DNA of 64,000 bases from Nemertoderma westbladi (lineage: Eukaryota > Xenacoelomorpha > Nemertodermatida > Nemertodermatidae), in assembly GCA_032718475.1 (NCBI GenBank), contig JAUCBJ010008636.1, forward strand, positions 62,001 through 126,000, given 5' to 3'. The stretch's first letter is position 1; every line of letters begins with the position of its first letter. Below are positions 24,501 to 33,832 of the stretch, piece after piece. The position numbers were made by a program, and so were the translations under genes. A model generated the notes under the pieces. The model worked only from the letters and a program-made list of their open reading frames with translations, had not been told where the DNA came from and searched no databases.

Positions 24501-27500
24501 TTTGGCGTACCGGAGCCGCCGTAAAGGATCAGCGGAGTCGACGGGGAACCGTGGTACAAAGGCGGACTCTCGCGATACAACTCGGACGCGAAATGGTTCC
24601 AGAACTCGAGACAAATCTTAAAAATCTCGATGTCGTCCACTTGACTCAGCATCAGGAGGTACTGAAGGGCCTCGAAACTCGATTTATTGGAGTAGTCGCG
24701 TTTCTCCAGAAGGCGTCCGTGTTCCTTGAGGAAGGTGCCTAGGAATACGCTGAGGTTCTGGACGAACTTCTGATCTGAGTCGTTACCCGAGTTGTAGGCC
24801 TCTTTAACGTTGGTTTCCAGGGGTAACATCTGTTTGAGTTGCGTCATCACCGAGTCGAACATGTGCACGAATTGTTCGTCGTATTGGGCGACCGTGACAC
24901 CGGCGATCTCCGTCAGACACATGAGGGTCACGTTACGGAAGACAGGAACGTTGAAGAACTTCCAGCTCAGAGTGTCAGTGAGATTCGTCTCGAATATATA
25001 TCTGCGAGGAGAGAAAGAAACGCTGTTAAATAAAGTTAATTAAAATTAAATAAATAAGTTACTTATAAACAGAACCTTTGATGAACATCACTGCACCATC
25101 AGTGCACGAGGAAAAATAGAATAACTGAAGTTTAGATAACTAACCCCAAGGGTATCCAACTTAGGAATCTGAGTAGCGTACCCAGGGTGGCCTCAACCAA
25201 ACGGACGTTCTGGGAATTCTCTAAAACGAATTGGCACAACTGAAATATCTGAGAGAACTGATTGCACATGCTGTCCTTGAGATGCTTTGCTTTGCTTTGG
25301 ACGATCTGCCCTTCGCTAAAATCAAAGACCTGTGACAAATACAATAAAAATAACTATAATAAATTCCATTTTAGTTCTATACAACAAAATTCTTTAAATA
25401 AAAGTTTAAAAAGGAAATTTGGCAAAATCTATCACGTGTCCGAGATCCGAAAGGACACCTCCAAATACGATTACGTCGTACACTTAGTGGTCGATATAAA
25501 CACAAATAAAAACAATTCTAAACACAAATAAAAACAATGTTGTGAATGTTTAAACGTTTTAATTTCTTTCACAAGCTATTGACATTTCTTGAGTTTACGC
25601 ATCGGATAGTTCTCTCCCAAGAAGGTATTTCTACTCGCGATATTTTTAGGTCCGCGAAGCGAGATCTCTAGTATTCAGTATTCACTCCGTTGTTGGTGTT
25701 GTTGTTAATATCCACTTGGGATACGGCGCGGATTGGATCACTTGGCAGGGCGTGGGACTTCGAATCTCTAGGTGCCGAGTTCAATCCTCACATTCCGGTG
25801 AATTTTTTTGACAGTAAGATTGGAAGTAAGCCATTCAAGGAGACAGTTCATGCGTTTCTAGACGCGGACCTTTGCGCGATTTCACGCTTGTTCAATATAA
25901 TCTTTCAAAGTAAATTTCGTGTGATTAAAAATAAAGCACCTTCAAATGGTTTTTATTGCTTTAAAAGGAAAATACATTTCTAAACCCCGATAAAATTATT
26001 CACAATCACCTATTAATTTTGTTGTTGGGTACAAATAAAATTGACTTAGGAAGTTATTTATGCACACAGACACAGACGCAGTTAGCGAAATGATTATCTT
26101 GTTCTATCGGATAGAGTAGTCAGAGAGGAGTCGAGGTGTCAATTGATTAATAATAATAATAACAGCAGTTGTCATGAATTCAATACAATCGCGCACAAGA
26201 ATTGATAAGACAAATTCGTTCTTATTTTTGTAATAAATAAAACAAGTTGAGATGTTTCAATGTAAACCGCGATTAACAATTTACACGGTTCAATGTAAAC
26301 CACGATATTAATTAAATAAAACAATAATTGTTGTATTAAAACATATATTTAAATCTGTTATAATAATAATATAATTATTATATTATTATTATAACAGATT
26401 TAAATATATTTCAAACTATAACGTTAGTGTTATGGAGAATCATTATGAGGCGGAGTAAACATTATAAGCATACAGATACATACAGCATACAGTATATACA
26501 TACTTATAAGCATACAGCCTCCACAGTATTAATGTTGGCACAAAGATTTCCAAATAAAACAATAATGCGATGAGAGCATAGTACAATACACTGTGTAGCC
26601 AACACACTGTTTAACTAACAGTCATTTAGCTTGCACGCCAATTAATTAACATAGCAAGGATGTATTGGGAAGAGTTATTCAGCTGAGACTGTAATAGCCA
26701 GCTAAACCAGTTAATGTTAGCTTACTGTCTGGGTTGTATAGTAGAGTGATAATAAAACTTGGCAGATAAAGTAATTCTTTGTTAGTTGCCCTTCCTATGG
26801 AATGCATTACCAGGCCATCTCTATACATTTTTCATGAGGGCCAGCTGGTGTTTTATCATTGCGCCTATGGCAATTTTCGTGTTTTGGGGCTATTTTTCGA
26901 AATAAAACAAGTTGAGATGTTTTCAATTTAAACCGCGATTTCACAAGTACCCTTAGAAATCTATTTTCATGGTCCATGCAAAATGTCATCAAAATCGTTA
27001 AAGCCGTTTTTGCTCTAGGCCAGTAGTCCGTAGCCAGTAGTCAGTACAGTAGCCTTTTTTTCTTACAGTAATCAAGTCTAACGACTTGCTAATAATATTA
27101 GTTAGAAATTTGGAGTTCAAGAGAGGTATTAAAAACTGTTCACATAATTTCTCACTTCGTAAAAGTAGCACTTTATATTGCAGAAGGCACTCAGGTGTAA
27201 ATGAGTAGATTCTTAAAAGTTGGAGGTTTCCGTACAGAAGTGTGGACCCTTGATGCTCTAACTCAGACACATAGGTACTTGTGCTAATCCTAGGACAGTC
27301 TGTTCATATCGGCTTGTACAGACATGGAGGCCAGTTAACAACCTTCCTCAGCCTCAGCCAGCTGCTCAGGACACTGACATTGAGCAGATCGACTAACTTG
27401 TATGGCTGAACGTGACGCGTGACCCAGTGATCTAGGTTTGTTTGTGGGTCTGCTGACATTGCCATAGTGCAGGAGGATCGTTTGTGTATGAACTTAAAGG

Positions 27501-28207
27501 ACCTACAGTGGGTTGATCTAAGTGGTTTGTTTCACAAACGAAGGTAGCGAGTGATTACAAATAGAGCTACGAGGATCAGAACACTTATAAAATACCGTAC
27601 TGCACTCCTCACGCCATCATCATTTCAATAACTCACAGTTGCATATATAATATACGCACAAATATAAAGTGAATCTCACCTCTTCACTTAGCAATTTGAG
27701 AATAACCATATTATTTTGGCAGAGACTCTCGTTCGTTCGACTGGCTCCAACGATCTCACTAATAAAAGTCGGCCAATTCTTTGGCCATTCCTGTTTGAGT
27801 ATCTGAACGAGAATCATATTGAGTTTACCGATATAGACCCAACTGGATTCTAGAGAGAGCGAATCCGACGAGGTCTTTATGATAAGTCCAACAATGTATT
27901 TCTTAATTCCCTCGCATTGATCGCGGGGTAGGACTTTCCAACGAGAGTTTATAACCGCTTCCAGGATTTGCAGTGCGAAGAATTTAGTTTGTGAGTTGTT
28001 CGAGTATTCTAGGATTGTATCGACTCTAGTCCACGCATCCGGGTGGTCTTTCAGCGAGGTAAGAACCTGTTGCGATAGTCGTTGTTCTTCGGGGTTGCCG
28101 TTGTACATTGCGTTGACTACGGTATCCAGTAGACCGATGTCGAGTTTGTGGTTGAAGTCCAAGAGTTGCTGGGCGTCGGATAATCGCATCGCAGACGCAG
28201 ACGGCAT
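12457..28207 (-). CDS. Exportin-1 (CRM1), complete 10-exon gene
   Basis: XPO1 is the RanGTP-dependent nuclear export receptor that carries leucine-rich-NES cargo through nuclear pores. Ten coding exons join in frame: 28207-27680, 25329-25145, 25001-24404, 17336-17175, 17006-16647, 16026-15847, 14863-14648, 14345-13488, 12762-12617 and 12511-12457. All introns are GT-AG. The product is 1095 residues (human XPO1 has 1071) and is near-identical to the vertebrate protein over long blocks. The N-terminal importin-beta-like part is in exon 1. The NES-groove segment in exon 5 reads [15 protein letters not shown], so the leptomycin-reactive cysteine (human Cys528, here about Cys536) is kept. The C-terminal tail reads [12 protein letters not shown]. 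The ATG at 28207 sits in a strong Kozak context (ACCATG). No stop or frameshift was seen, so the gene looks functional. Intron 3 is the largest (7.07 kb) and is packed with repeats. Confidence 0.96.
12617..12762 (-). CDS. XPO1 exon 9 (residues 1030-1078)
   Basis: Acceptor TTTCCCAG|GATAACGCG. The exon encodes [19 protein letters not shown] to KTQI and ends in phase 2 at AAG|GTAAAT. The start at 12762 is chosen because [12 protein letters not shown] then matches human LNQDIPAFKEHL without extra residues; two further acceptors with the same exon start lie 36 and 72 bp upstream. Confidence 0.92.
12751..12857 (-). promoter_or_regulatory. Tandemly triplicated 3' splice site of XPO1 exon 9
   Basis: A 36-bp unit holding the pyrimidine tract, the AG and the first bases of exon 9 (ATGTTTTCTCAG|GATAACGCGCAATTT) is present three times, with exon-start positions 12834, 12798 and 12762 on the minus strand. 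The unit is 12 codons and has no in-frame stop. Use of an upstream AG would therefore add 12 or 24 residues before FKEHLRDF. The two distal copies read TTTTCTCAG and the proximal one reads ATTTCCCAG. Confidence 0.85.
13125..13205 (+). mobile_element. tRNA-like (SINE head) sequence in XPO1 intron 8
   Basis: An A-box-like string TGGCACAACGGTAGA (about 13138-13152) and a B-box-like string GGTTGAATCTC (about 13181) are spaced as in tRNAs. No clean cloverleaf was drawn. I infer a degenerate tRNA-derived SINE. Confidence 0.35.
13488..14345 (-). CDS. XPO1 exon 8 (residues 744-1029)
   Basis: Acceptor TTGCAG|GGTGAGATT. This is the largest exon, 286 codons, encoding [18 protein letters not shown] to VTGLFSLNQ. 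It ends at CAG|GTAGGC. The base composition is clearly GC-richer than the flanking introns. Confidence 0.95.
14648..14863 (-). CDS. XPO1 exon 7 (residues 672-743)
   Basis: Acceptor ACAG|GTGTGGGAC. The exon encodes [18 protein letters not shown] to [11 protein letters not shown] and ends at CAG|GTGAGA. Confidence 0.94.
15068..15504. repeat. 53-bp tandem array, 8 identical copies, in XPO1 intron 6
   Basis: The 53-bp unit starts TACCGGTACTGAAGCC and contains CTACCACGGTAG, a small inverted repeat. Eight copies start at 15068, 15121, 15174, 15227, 15280, 15333, 15386 and 15439, followed by a partial ninth. I see no differences between copies, which points to recent amplification. Confidence 0.97.
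15847..16026 (-). CDS. XPO1 exon 6 (residues 612-671)
   Basis: Acceptor TTTAG|GTAGGAGAA. The exon encodes [15 protein letters not shown] to MLPNQ and ends at CCAG|GTATGG. Confidence 0.95.
16647..17006 (-). CDS. XPO1 exon 5, NES-groove region (residues 492-611)
   Basis: It encodes [20 protein letters not shown] to CRRQFVNIQ. It contains the CRM1 signature [19 protein letters not shown] and the reactive cysteine at about residue 536. It ends at CAG|GTGAGA. Confidence 0.96.
17175..17336 (-). CDS. XPO1 exon 4 (residues 438-491)
   Basis: Acceptor TTTAG|GTTCTGGTG. The exon encodes [18 protein letters not shown] to TEKLSNQ and ends at CAG|GTAATT. The edge of the 1.95-kb inverted-repeat element lies only about 46 bp upstream of this acceptor. 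Confidence 0.94.
17424..18246 (+). repeat. Left hairpin array, about 39 copies of a 21-22 bp unit
   Basis: The unit carries AAGTCGT-GCGA-ACGACTT, a 5-8 bp stem around a GCGA loop, joined by short linkers (ACTA, ACATACT, AACTAACT). It forms the left subterminal region of the TA-flanked element. Confidence 0.95.
19151..19325 (-). repeat. Right hairpin array, 8 copies, inverted
   Basis: Eight copies of AAGTCGT-TCGC-ACGACTT, the reverse complement of the left array. The two arrays differ about five-fold in copy number, so at least one changed after insertion. Confidence 0.95.
19336..20150. other. XPO1 intron 3 segment without recognised features
   Basis: AT-rich intronic sequence. The only clear feature is a run of 25 G at 19478-19502. 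No exon or RNA gene is visible. Confidence 0.6.
20150..20640. repeat. Diverged 160-bp tandem repeat, 3 copies, CAGA-rich
   Basis: AAAACTGAC(A/G)T starts at about 20163, 20322 and 20481, a period of about 160 bp. Each copy has a degenerate (GACA)n stretch such as TTTGACAGACAGATCGT. Copies are diverged by substitutions and small indels. Confidence 0.75.
20886..24360. repeat. 22-bp minisatellite, about 155 copies, in XPO1 intron 3
   Basis: The unit is TTTAGTGCTACAATTCAGTGTG with many short variants (TTTAGTGCTACAATTCAGTA, GGGTTTTGCTACAATTCAG). A marker variant containing GTTGAGTGAGCTAAAAATC recurs near 20947, 21906, 22283 and 22746, showing larger blocks were duplicated. The array ends about 44 bp from the exon 3 donor. 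Confidence 0.97.
24404..25001 (-). CDS. XPO1 exon 3 (residues 238-437)
   Basis: Acceptor CTCGCAG|ATATATATT completes the split glycine codon. The exon encodes YIFETNLTD to SRMAKPEE and ends at GAG|GTGCGT. Its segment after ELYRESP is slightly longer than and different from the human one, which is a known variable loop. The 22-bp minisatellite starts only about 44 bp beyond its donor. Confidence 0.94.
25145..25329 (-). CDS. XPO1 exon 2 (residues 177-238)
   Basis: Acceptor TCACAG|GTCTTTGAT. The exon encodes [20 protein letters not shown] to WIPLG and ends in phase 2 at GG|GTTAGT. Confidence 0.94.
25535..26078. other. XPO1 intron 1 segment holding a tRNA-like SINE head
   Basis: Apart from the tRNA-like stretch at 25715-25830, no gene-like feature is seen. 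A short inverted CTCGC/GCGAG pair occurs near 25634-25666. Confidence 0.5.
25715..25830 (+). mobile_element. tRNA-derived SINE-like sequence
   Basis: A-box-like TTGGCAGGGCGTGG (about 25742) and B-box-like GAGTTCAATCC (about 25778) are correctly spaced, with a CTTCGAATCTC stretch where an anticodon arm would lie. The acceptor stem is not conserved, so a SINE head is more likely than a tRNA gene. Confidence 0.4.
26079..27092 (-). mobile_element. Helentron-like B-type fragment in XPO1 intron 1
   Basis: It aligns collinearly with 45655-46560 (unit 1 of the large array). It keeps the B-type 5' end on the minus strand (TTAGCAAGTCGTTAGACTTG at 27073-27092) but lacks the roughly 200 bp with the 3' subterminal repeat, hairpin and CTAG. 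It is therefore 3'-truncated. It shows that the same family also occurs dispersed outside the array. Confidence 0.75.
26343..26409. repeat. Perfect 67-nt palindrome
   Basis: Positions 26343-26375 pair perfectly with 26377-26409, giving 33 bp around one base at 26376. The sequence is AT-rich around CTGTTAT/ATAACAG. The equivalent place in unit 1 (about 45900-45930) has only one arm. Confidence 0.97.
27093..27679. other. XPO1 intron 1, exon-proximal part
   Basis: No repeat, RNA gene or exon recognised. Confidence 0.5.
27680..28207 (-). CDS. XPO1 coding exon 1 (residues 1-176)
   Basis: It starts at an ATG preceded by GAAACC and encodes the N-terminal helical repeats, including [15 protein letters not shown] and [19 protein letters not shown], both typical of CRM1. 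It ends LLSEE at the donor GAG|GTGAGA. Confidence 0.95.
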
Positions 28208-28420
28208 GGTTTCCGCGACTAGTGAGGAATCGAAGCCGTTAACTGCGGGCCCACTGTGGGGCGTAACAAGACCCGCCAGTTTGCGTAAATTACCCGAAAA
28301 CCGCTAAACTTCAGAAGTACGAAAGTAAGCCGCCGTGGACCGTGCAGTGCAGTTACTGTCGAGTTTGCTTGTGAATCGCTATCGTACTCGCTTACTCTGC
28401 ATCTGCACTATGTTAACTCA
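28208..28420 (-). promoter_or_regulatory. XPO1 5' UTR and probable promoter
   Basis: GC-richer sequence directly upstream of the XPO1 ATG, with GGGCCCGCAG, GGCGGG and CGCGGAAACC; no TATA box is obvious. A CpG-type housekeeping promoter is inferred from position. The transcription start is not defined. Confidence 0.45.
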
Positions 28421-30932
28421 CTTGACTGGTTTATCTGTTAATGCTGTACACAGCTAATGTAGCAATGATGTTCTGTTCTGCTAAGGGCACAATTGCAGGG
28501 AATTTCGGGTTTGGTACCCACTAGAGGCAATTTTTTTTCGTCATTTTTATATATACCAATTGAGGGAAAGGAGAAGGTTACAGAGGCAGGCTTTTCTAAC
28601 CAAAACAATAAACGGCCACTGTACCAATTAAGGAAACAATGAACGATCACTTCAAAAGTGTAAGTGCCTATTTCACTGGCTGACTGGTGGGTACCAAACC
28701 CGATAGAGCCAAATTCTGAAATTACCGTTACTGTTTATATTTTGTTTAGGCCTATTAACTAGCCTAATAGGTTAACTGGGAATGTCACGACTGGGGTACC
28801 TACAAATTCAATAGGCCTACTAAATACAGTAGTATTTACAGTAGTGGCGGCCTATGGTACCGGTAATAATGTCCGAAATTCCGCTAAAGTTATTAGATTA
28901 TGACTTAGGGTTACATGACAGTTTTAATTAGGGTTTAGACATGACCACTAACACAGTACAGGATTAACCCTAACTAAAACAATACTGCAATAAACCAAAT
29001 ATACCCATAATAGGCTATACAATCCCCAATAGCCTCAACAAATTCACTGCTGCACTGTACAAACTCGTACGGTAAATTCAGAAATTAGGCCTAATAAAAA
29101 TTGTGTCTTTTGTATTGCTGCTGTATAGCATTTGTAGAAGGCACCCGAAACGTGACTGTACCGGATAACTGGCTTGCACTTGACATTTTACCAGCCTGCA
29201 ATACTCGGTACGGTACCCAGACTGCCAGACATTACCGGTATTACGGTAGGCCTATTTATTAGGCCTACGCATTAACTGATGTAAAATTAGGTTCAGAAGT
29301 TTAAGCTTACCGGTATCTGCACCCTACACTTTTATTTACAGACATGTATGTTTATTCTTATTTAGATAGCCCACTGGCTGACTGGACTGACAGAAGACAG
29401 GATAATTCCACACATGATTGTGTCCTTTCAGGTTCTGCCTTTGTGTTTGTACCAGGGCACGGCACGCTACCAGTCACCTCCACATTCAGTTGGTTGCAGT
29501 TGTAATAATTTCCATTTCACATTCAAAACCAGCGAAAACCGGTTTGTGTATTGTTGCTTTATAACAGCAATTATTACTACTCTCTGATTGGTTGCTACGA
29601 TGCAGAGTTGTAGAAATTAAGGAGTTTCATTGGGTACATGTGAACCTCAGGGTTTGACCAATGATTATCCTCCATTTTCACTACTATAATTCATTCAAAA
29701 GTTCGTTTGGAAAAATTCCATAAACAGCTTAGCCCAGCAGGCATATCTGGCAGAACTCAGAAACGTAGCTGGCTCGCCTGCCAGGAACCGTCCGTATCTG
29801 GTATTATACCAGTTACGTTATAAGTCCAATCACGGAGGGAAGTTTCCATTTTGTTCTTGTTCAATTAATAATAATGCACGCAACAGACAATTTATCAGTT
29901 TATATTCAGTATTCACCTTTACGGTCCGAATTAATATGATGCTTCCAGGAATCAATTTAGAGAGGGCTCTTGGATACTATTATATGGATACTAAACAATT
30001 ATATGCTCCCTTCAACCCTTTGCGTACCAAAGATGAATTATGTCGATTTTTATAGAAAAATATATTAATTTTTGTACCAATGATTATTTTTCCCATTTTC
30101 CGTCCCAATACTGTAGTTGTATAAAGGCGGCACCCTGCCGCCATGGGGGTCAAGATAAAATATTTAAAGGCGGAACTCTGCCGCCCTGGGGGTTAAGGAA
30201 ATTCTTTATTTTGTATAGATCGATGAAACCTATTCGACCATTTAACAAAACAAATTACACACACACACCAATCATCATGAATAATCCTAATTTATAAAAT
30301 GAACAACCAAGGCAATCATTTTAATGTCGCAAAAAATATGTAGATTTAATAAAGCAACACATTGTTCGCTACCACTGCGATTTAGTGCACGGTAATTTTC
30401 ACCGGAACCCAATATAAGGTTGTGAAAAACATAAATATACAAGACTGAAAAACAAAACAAAAACACAAGAGTTGAGGTGACCCCGTCGTAATGCATACCT
30501 GGTATTGCAAAGTAAGGTAATGTAAATATCGGTAAATGTAAAATATCTGAGGGAGCCCGAAGGTTCCACTCTCTTGGCTGTTACCTGTAAGGACGAGAGT
30601 GCTAACTCCCCTTGAACATCCGTAATTATCAAAACCTGTTTTAATACCAAACCAGGTTCCACGTATACCTTTGAAACATCTAACATGTAAAATGGAAATG
30701 ATTAATATACTCTAATACGAAATATAAACATCTTTAACTTAAATTTATTGCAAAGCAGTAACCACAGCAACTCTAGAACGTAACCACAGCATTTTTAAAA
30801 CAACTAAACTATTAACGAGCGGTATTAGGCCCTACTTTATGTAGGCCTACATTATTATGTATTTAATATGAAACACATTAGCGTTTACCATGTTGTATTA
30901 TGTACTGTATACACGTGTCTCAATAATCCGTT
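28421..30932. other. Intergenic region between XPO1 and the channel gene
   Basis: No convincing gene. TAGGCCTA-type strings are frequent. A copy of a dispersed repeat (CTTTTCTAACCAAAACAATAA, minus orientation) lies at about 28550-28640. Two GGCGG hairpins lie at 30126-30185. The 3' UTR of the channel gene presumably lies just below 30933. Confidence 0.5.
30126..30185. repeat. Two tandem GGCGG/CCGCC hairpins
   Basis: GGCGG-CACCCTG-CCGCC (30126-30142) and GGCGG-AACTCTG-CCGCC (30169-30185), each followed by TGGGGGT(C/T)AAG. Stems are identical, loops differ. Confidence 0.7.
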
Positions 30933-31100
30933 TTATAAAGTCTCATTGAGATAATGTGAAACAACGTTACTACTGTAGAGAATGTAACCAAAGTAACAAG
31001 TGTTAAACAGGAGGAACGCTGATGGCTGGAATCCTCGTGCGAATCTGTCCACTTGTTGGTGCCTGTCCAATACCGGAGTTTCCAGGAAATCGTCCGTATT
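30933..31100 (-). CDS. Channel final exon with TM4 and stop
   Basis: Acceptor GTTCTAG|AATACGGAC. The exon encodes NTDDFLETPVLDRHQQ, then the classic pre-TM4/TM4 signature (D-R, x3, R, x3, P, x2, F, x2, FN, x2, Y), ending LYSSNVVSHYLNETL and TAA at 30933-30935. Confidence 0.75.
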   Translation of the reverse strand, partial: NTDDFLETPVLDRHQQVDRFARGFQPSAFLLFNTCYFGYILYSSNVVSHYLNETL

Positions 31101-33300
31101 CTAGAACACAAGTATACATTAACAATTCACATTAACTCATTGCCACCAATAGTAAAAATGATAATTTTTGACCACCACCCCTCACTAATAACGCCACTAT
31201 AACATGAACCCAAACTCACCCATAAGTTATGTAACACAAAAATGATAAACCACCCAAATAATGTTTTAACTGGATTCAAATATTAATACACCATTCATTG
31301 TACTATATCAAATAATCAATTGGTAAGCGATTAACTGATATATAAACTAATTCAATTTATCTAAACCACCAACCCACCGAGCGTGCGTTATATAATACAG
31401 TATATGAATGATACAGTATCTGTAACTATTCACCTACAGTAAGTCATACAATCAAATTCTCTATAAGATCCTAGCAAGATTGAACTGCTAGGCTTTAGTG
31501 ACCAGCTTCCAAAGCATTGAATTAATTATATTATATTAACATTATATTAATTTAATTGAAGTTTAGTTTAATGTTATTTATTGATTGACTTTGTCTAAAT
31601 ATTCAAACTAATAAATCATATATTTACTACTCACCAGCCACGCAACTTTTACACGCCGAGAATTTGAATTTCCCGCAACGTTTTTTCCTGTAACAAAAAG
31701 GTCAATTACCGCTAAAGCCGCAGAACTTTGTATATTAGGTTTAGGTTTGCTGTGTCTTTGGTAATCCGAAACGGCCATTAATAGTATAGTAACGATGCTG
31801 AAACACAGACAGACCAGAGTATAGATCTGTGTCAGTGTCCAGTTTGAGCTCTCCTGCTTCATAAAGGCAGACCTCATAACGCGAAGATTCCTAATGGTAA
31901 ATGAAAATGAATAAATAACTTTAATTAATTTTTATTAGCAACAACCTTGGGCATTTGAATGCCCCTGTGTTGTATAACGTTTAAAAACAGGGATCCACAG
32001 AACGACAGATCTACAGACACACAGATTAATATAGTGGTACCCGTATGCTAACCTCGCTTACTTTCGTGGCTCGCCCCACACAAACAATAATTAACTGCAC
32101 ATCACACTATATGCCTATATAGTTAAACATTAATAACCAATGTATAGTTGCAATATAGTTAAACATCAACTGATCACCCATCCACTAATTTAGGAAATTA
32201 TACACCACCAAATAATCCTAAATTTGATTATGGCACCCCGACGAACATGGCTATTTTGAAGACACATTTTTTATCTGTGATTGAATTCAAGTGGTGGAAT
32301 TTATAAATTGTTGGATACCGAGAAAAAATACCTCCCTAAATATTTCGACAGTAACTCATTATATTTCTCGCATACCAAGAAGTGATACGGTACTCGTCTT
32401 CGATGCACCCGTTACTACAAACATTGGAAAGTCGTAGTACAGTAGTTCCCTTGGGATCTACCGGAACCTATTGCAATGGAGCTACTGTAAAAGTAAAAGT
32501 AAAGTACATTTTCTTCGGCCGCTAGGCCAGGAATTACGCACAAAGTCTGACGACTTATTTCCAGCGGTCCCCCCAGAACTTTACTCTCCAGAGGAAACTC
32601 CAGCACTCATTTAGCTACCTCTTAAGGATGCAAAGCAGAGATGCGCCCTGCCCTGGCTGGTCCCTTTAAAGCATTCGTGCCGAATCGAAAACTGCCCTAG
32701 CCCAAGTGAGGATCGAACCCACGACCTACAGGAGATGTGAATTCAATGCAACCACTACACCGGACTGTACATCGGAAGTGCCCAAAAATCTATCTACTGT
32801 CTAAAAGGAGACTGACAATGCTCAATGCGGGGATACTAAATATTTGTATAATGGGAATAATCAGACTCCCCATAAACACATGAAGTTGAGAATAATCTTT
32901 ATGATACCTAAAAAAACTTTTCAATAATAGTAATAGGCTTACACTGGTATAAATAATTATAGCCACGGTTTGCAAATTTTCACAATTTATTCTAAAAGTG
33001 GGAGTATTATCCCACATGGGTGGTAAAAGCGTTTTTTTTTTAAATGCATTTTTCAATCATACACACGTTTCTTCCCCACACTCTTCCACAGATTTTCTTT
33101 CCATAAGCAATTATTTACTTACGCTAAGGTAGTTATCAAGCTAATAGAGGTTCTCGCAGAAATTGCTTTGGAATCGAGCCAAAACACAGACCAACTGGAG
33201 GCGACAATGGCCACCGATGGCAGGTAGGTAGATATCATGGTTCTATACGGGCTTCGGCTGAAATACATGACAAACTCGAGCAGGTGTTGTTGTTGCGTCC
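30933..33300 (-). CDS. Cys-loop ligand-gated ion channel, C-terminal part (3 exons)
   Basis: Exons 33300-33123, 31890-31635 and 30933-31100 join in frame (GT-AG). They encode pre-TM1 and TM1 (YLPSVAIVASSWSVFWL), TM2 (SARTSISLITTLANLRV), TM3 (about YTLVCLCFSIVTILLMAV), a short cytoplasmic loop and TM4 (VDRFARGFQPSAFLLFNTCY) before TAA. This is the pentameric receptor transmembrane module (GABA-A/glycine/GluCl class). The usual Pro-Ala-Arg at the inner mouth of TM2 in anion channels reads Ser-Ala-Arg. The ligand-binding domain and Cys-loop were not found: the 2.5-kb inverted-repeat segment begins 69 bp upstream of the first exon seen. Either N-terminal exons lie beyond it or this is a remnant. 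Open frames and splice sites are clean, so it may still be functional. Confidence 0.75.
31635..31890 (-). CDS. Channel exon with end of TM2, TM3 and loop
   Basis: Acceptor CATTAG|GAATCTTCG completes the split Ala codon. The exon encodes NLRVMRSAFMKQE, TM3 and the loop up to RRVKVAWL, ending phase 0 at GGCTG|GTGAGT. The extracellular TM2-TM3 linker is unusually divergent. Confidence 0.7.
31891..33122. other. Channel intron with SINE
   Basis: Intron between the TM1-TM2 exon and the TM3 exon. It contains the tRNA-derived SINE at 32470-32768. The 88-codon open frame at 32790-33056 has no channel similarity and is not needed for an in-frame join. Confidence 0.55.
32470..32768 (-). mobile_element. 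tRNA-derived SINE
   Basis: On the minus strand the head has an A-box-like GGTGTAGTGGTTGC (32748-32761) and a B box GGTTCGATCC (32710-32719). The body contains CCTCTGGAGAGTAAAG and GACCGCTGGAAATAAGTC. It ends in a (TTTAC)n-like tail at about 32486-32506. A truncated copy of the body is at 11444-11570. The family name is not known to me. Confidence 0.7.
33123..33300 (-). CDS. Channel exon with TM1 and TM2
   Basis: Acceptor CTTTTAG|GGACGC. The exon encodes EFVMYFSRSPYRTMISTY, TM1, FWLDSKAISAR and most of TM2, ending in phase 2 at TTAGC|GTAAGT. Confidence 0.75.
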
Positions 33301-33713
33301 CTAAAAGTTAAAGTAAATTTATTGCCATAAAAATACTGTATGATGCTAAATTAATGCAATGAGTATTACGTCACCTTCAAGGCAGAACCCCCTAAGTCGA
33401 TTTTTTTCGATTTTCATGTTTTTGACTTTTTGGGTAATTCGATATCGGCTTTTTCGTCTGGCAGAACCCCGAAGCTTTTCTACCAGCCATTTTTGAGTTA
33501 TAAGCCAAAGACAGTTCCCCGTAACTTATGCCCACTTCGAGGCAGAACCCCCCAAGTCAATAATTGGCTTGCAAAACACCGTAAATTCAAGTATATGAAA
33601 TTCAGTCCACCTGGCAAAACCCCTTAAATCAGAAATAACAACCTATAAAACCCCTTAAATCAGAAACAATATCCTGTAATTTATCATTTATATACTGGTT
33701 TGTATTGCGGCCA

Positions 33714-33832
33714 GGACACAAATATTAATGAGGGACACAAACATTATTGAGGGACGCAAACATTAATGAGGGACACAAACATTATTGAGGGACGCAAACA
33801 TTAATGAGGGACACAAAACATTAATAGGGGTC
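33714..33832 (+). repeat. 19-bp array, about 6 copies (left)
   Basis: Tandem GGACACAAACATTAATGAG units. Their reverse complement forms the array at 34414-34900, so the two face each other inside the larger inverted-repeat segment. Confidence 0.9.

Noticed and set aside
24317-24931. Plus-strand ORFs opposite XPO1 exon 3 and similar ORFs opposite exons 5 and 8
   Set aside because: Shadows of the XPO1 coding strand.
25715-25830. Functional tRNA gene
   Set aside because: A and B boxes are recognisable but no complete acceptor stem or cloverleaf can be drawn; a SINE head is more likely.
30399-30686. 95-codon minus frame with good splice-like borders
   Set aside because: It lies downstream of the channel stop codon, matches nothing recognisable, and the borders could be chance.
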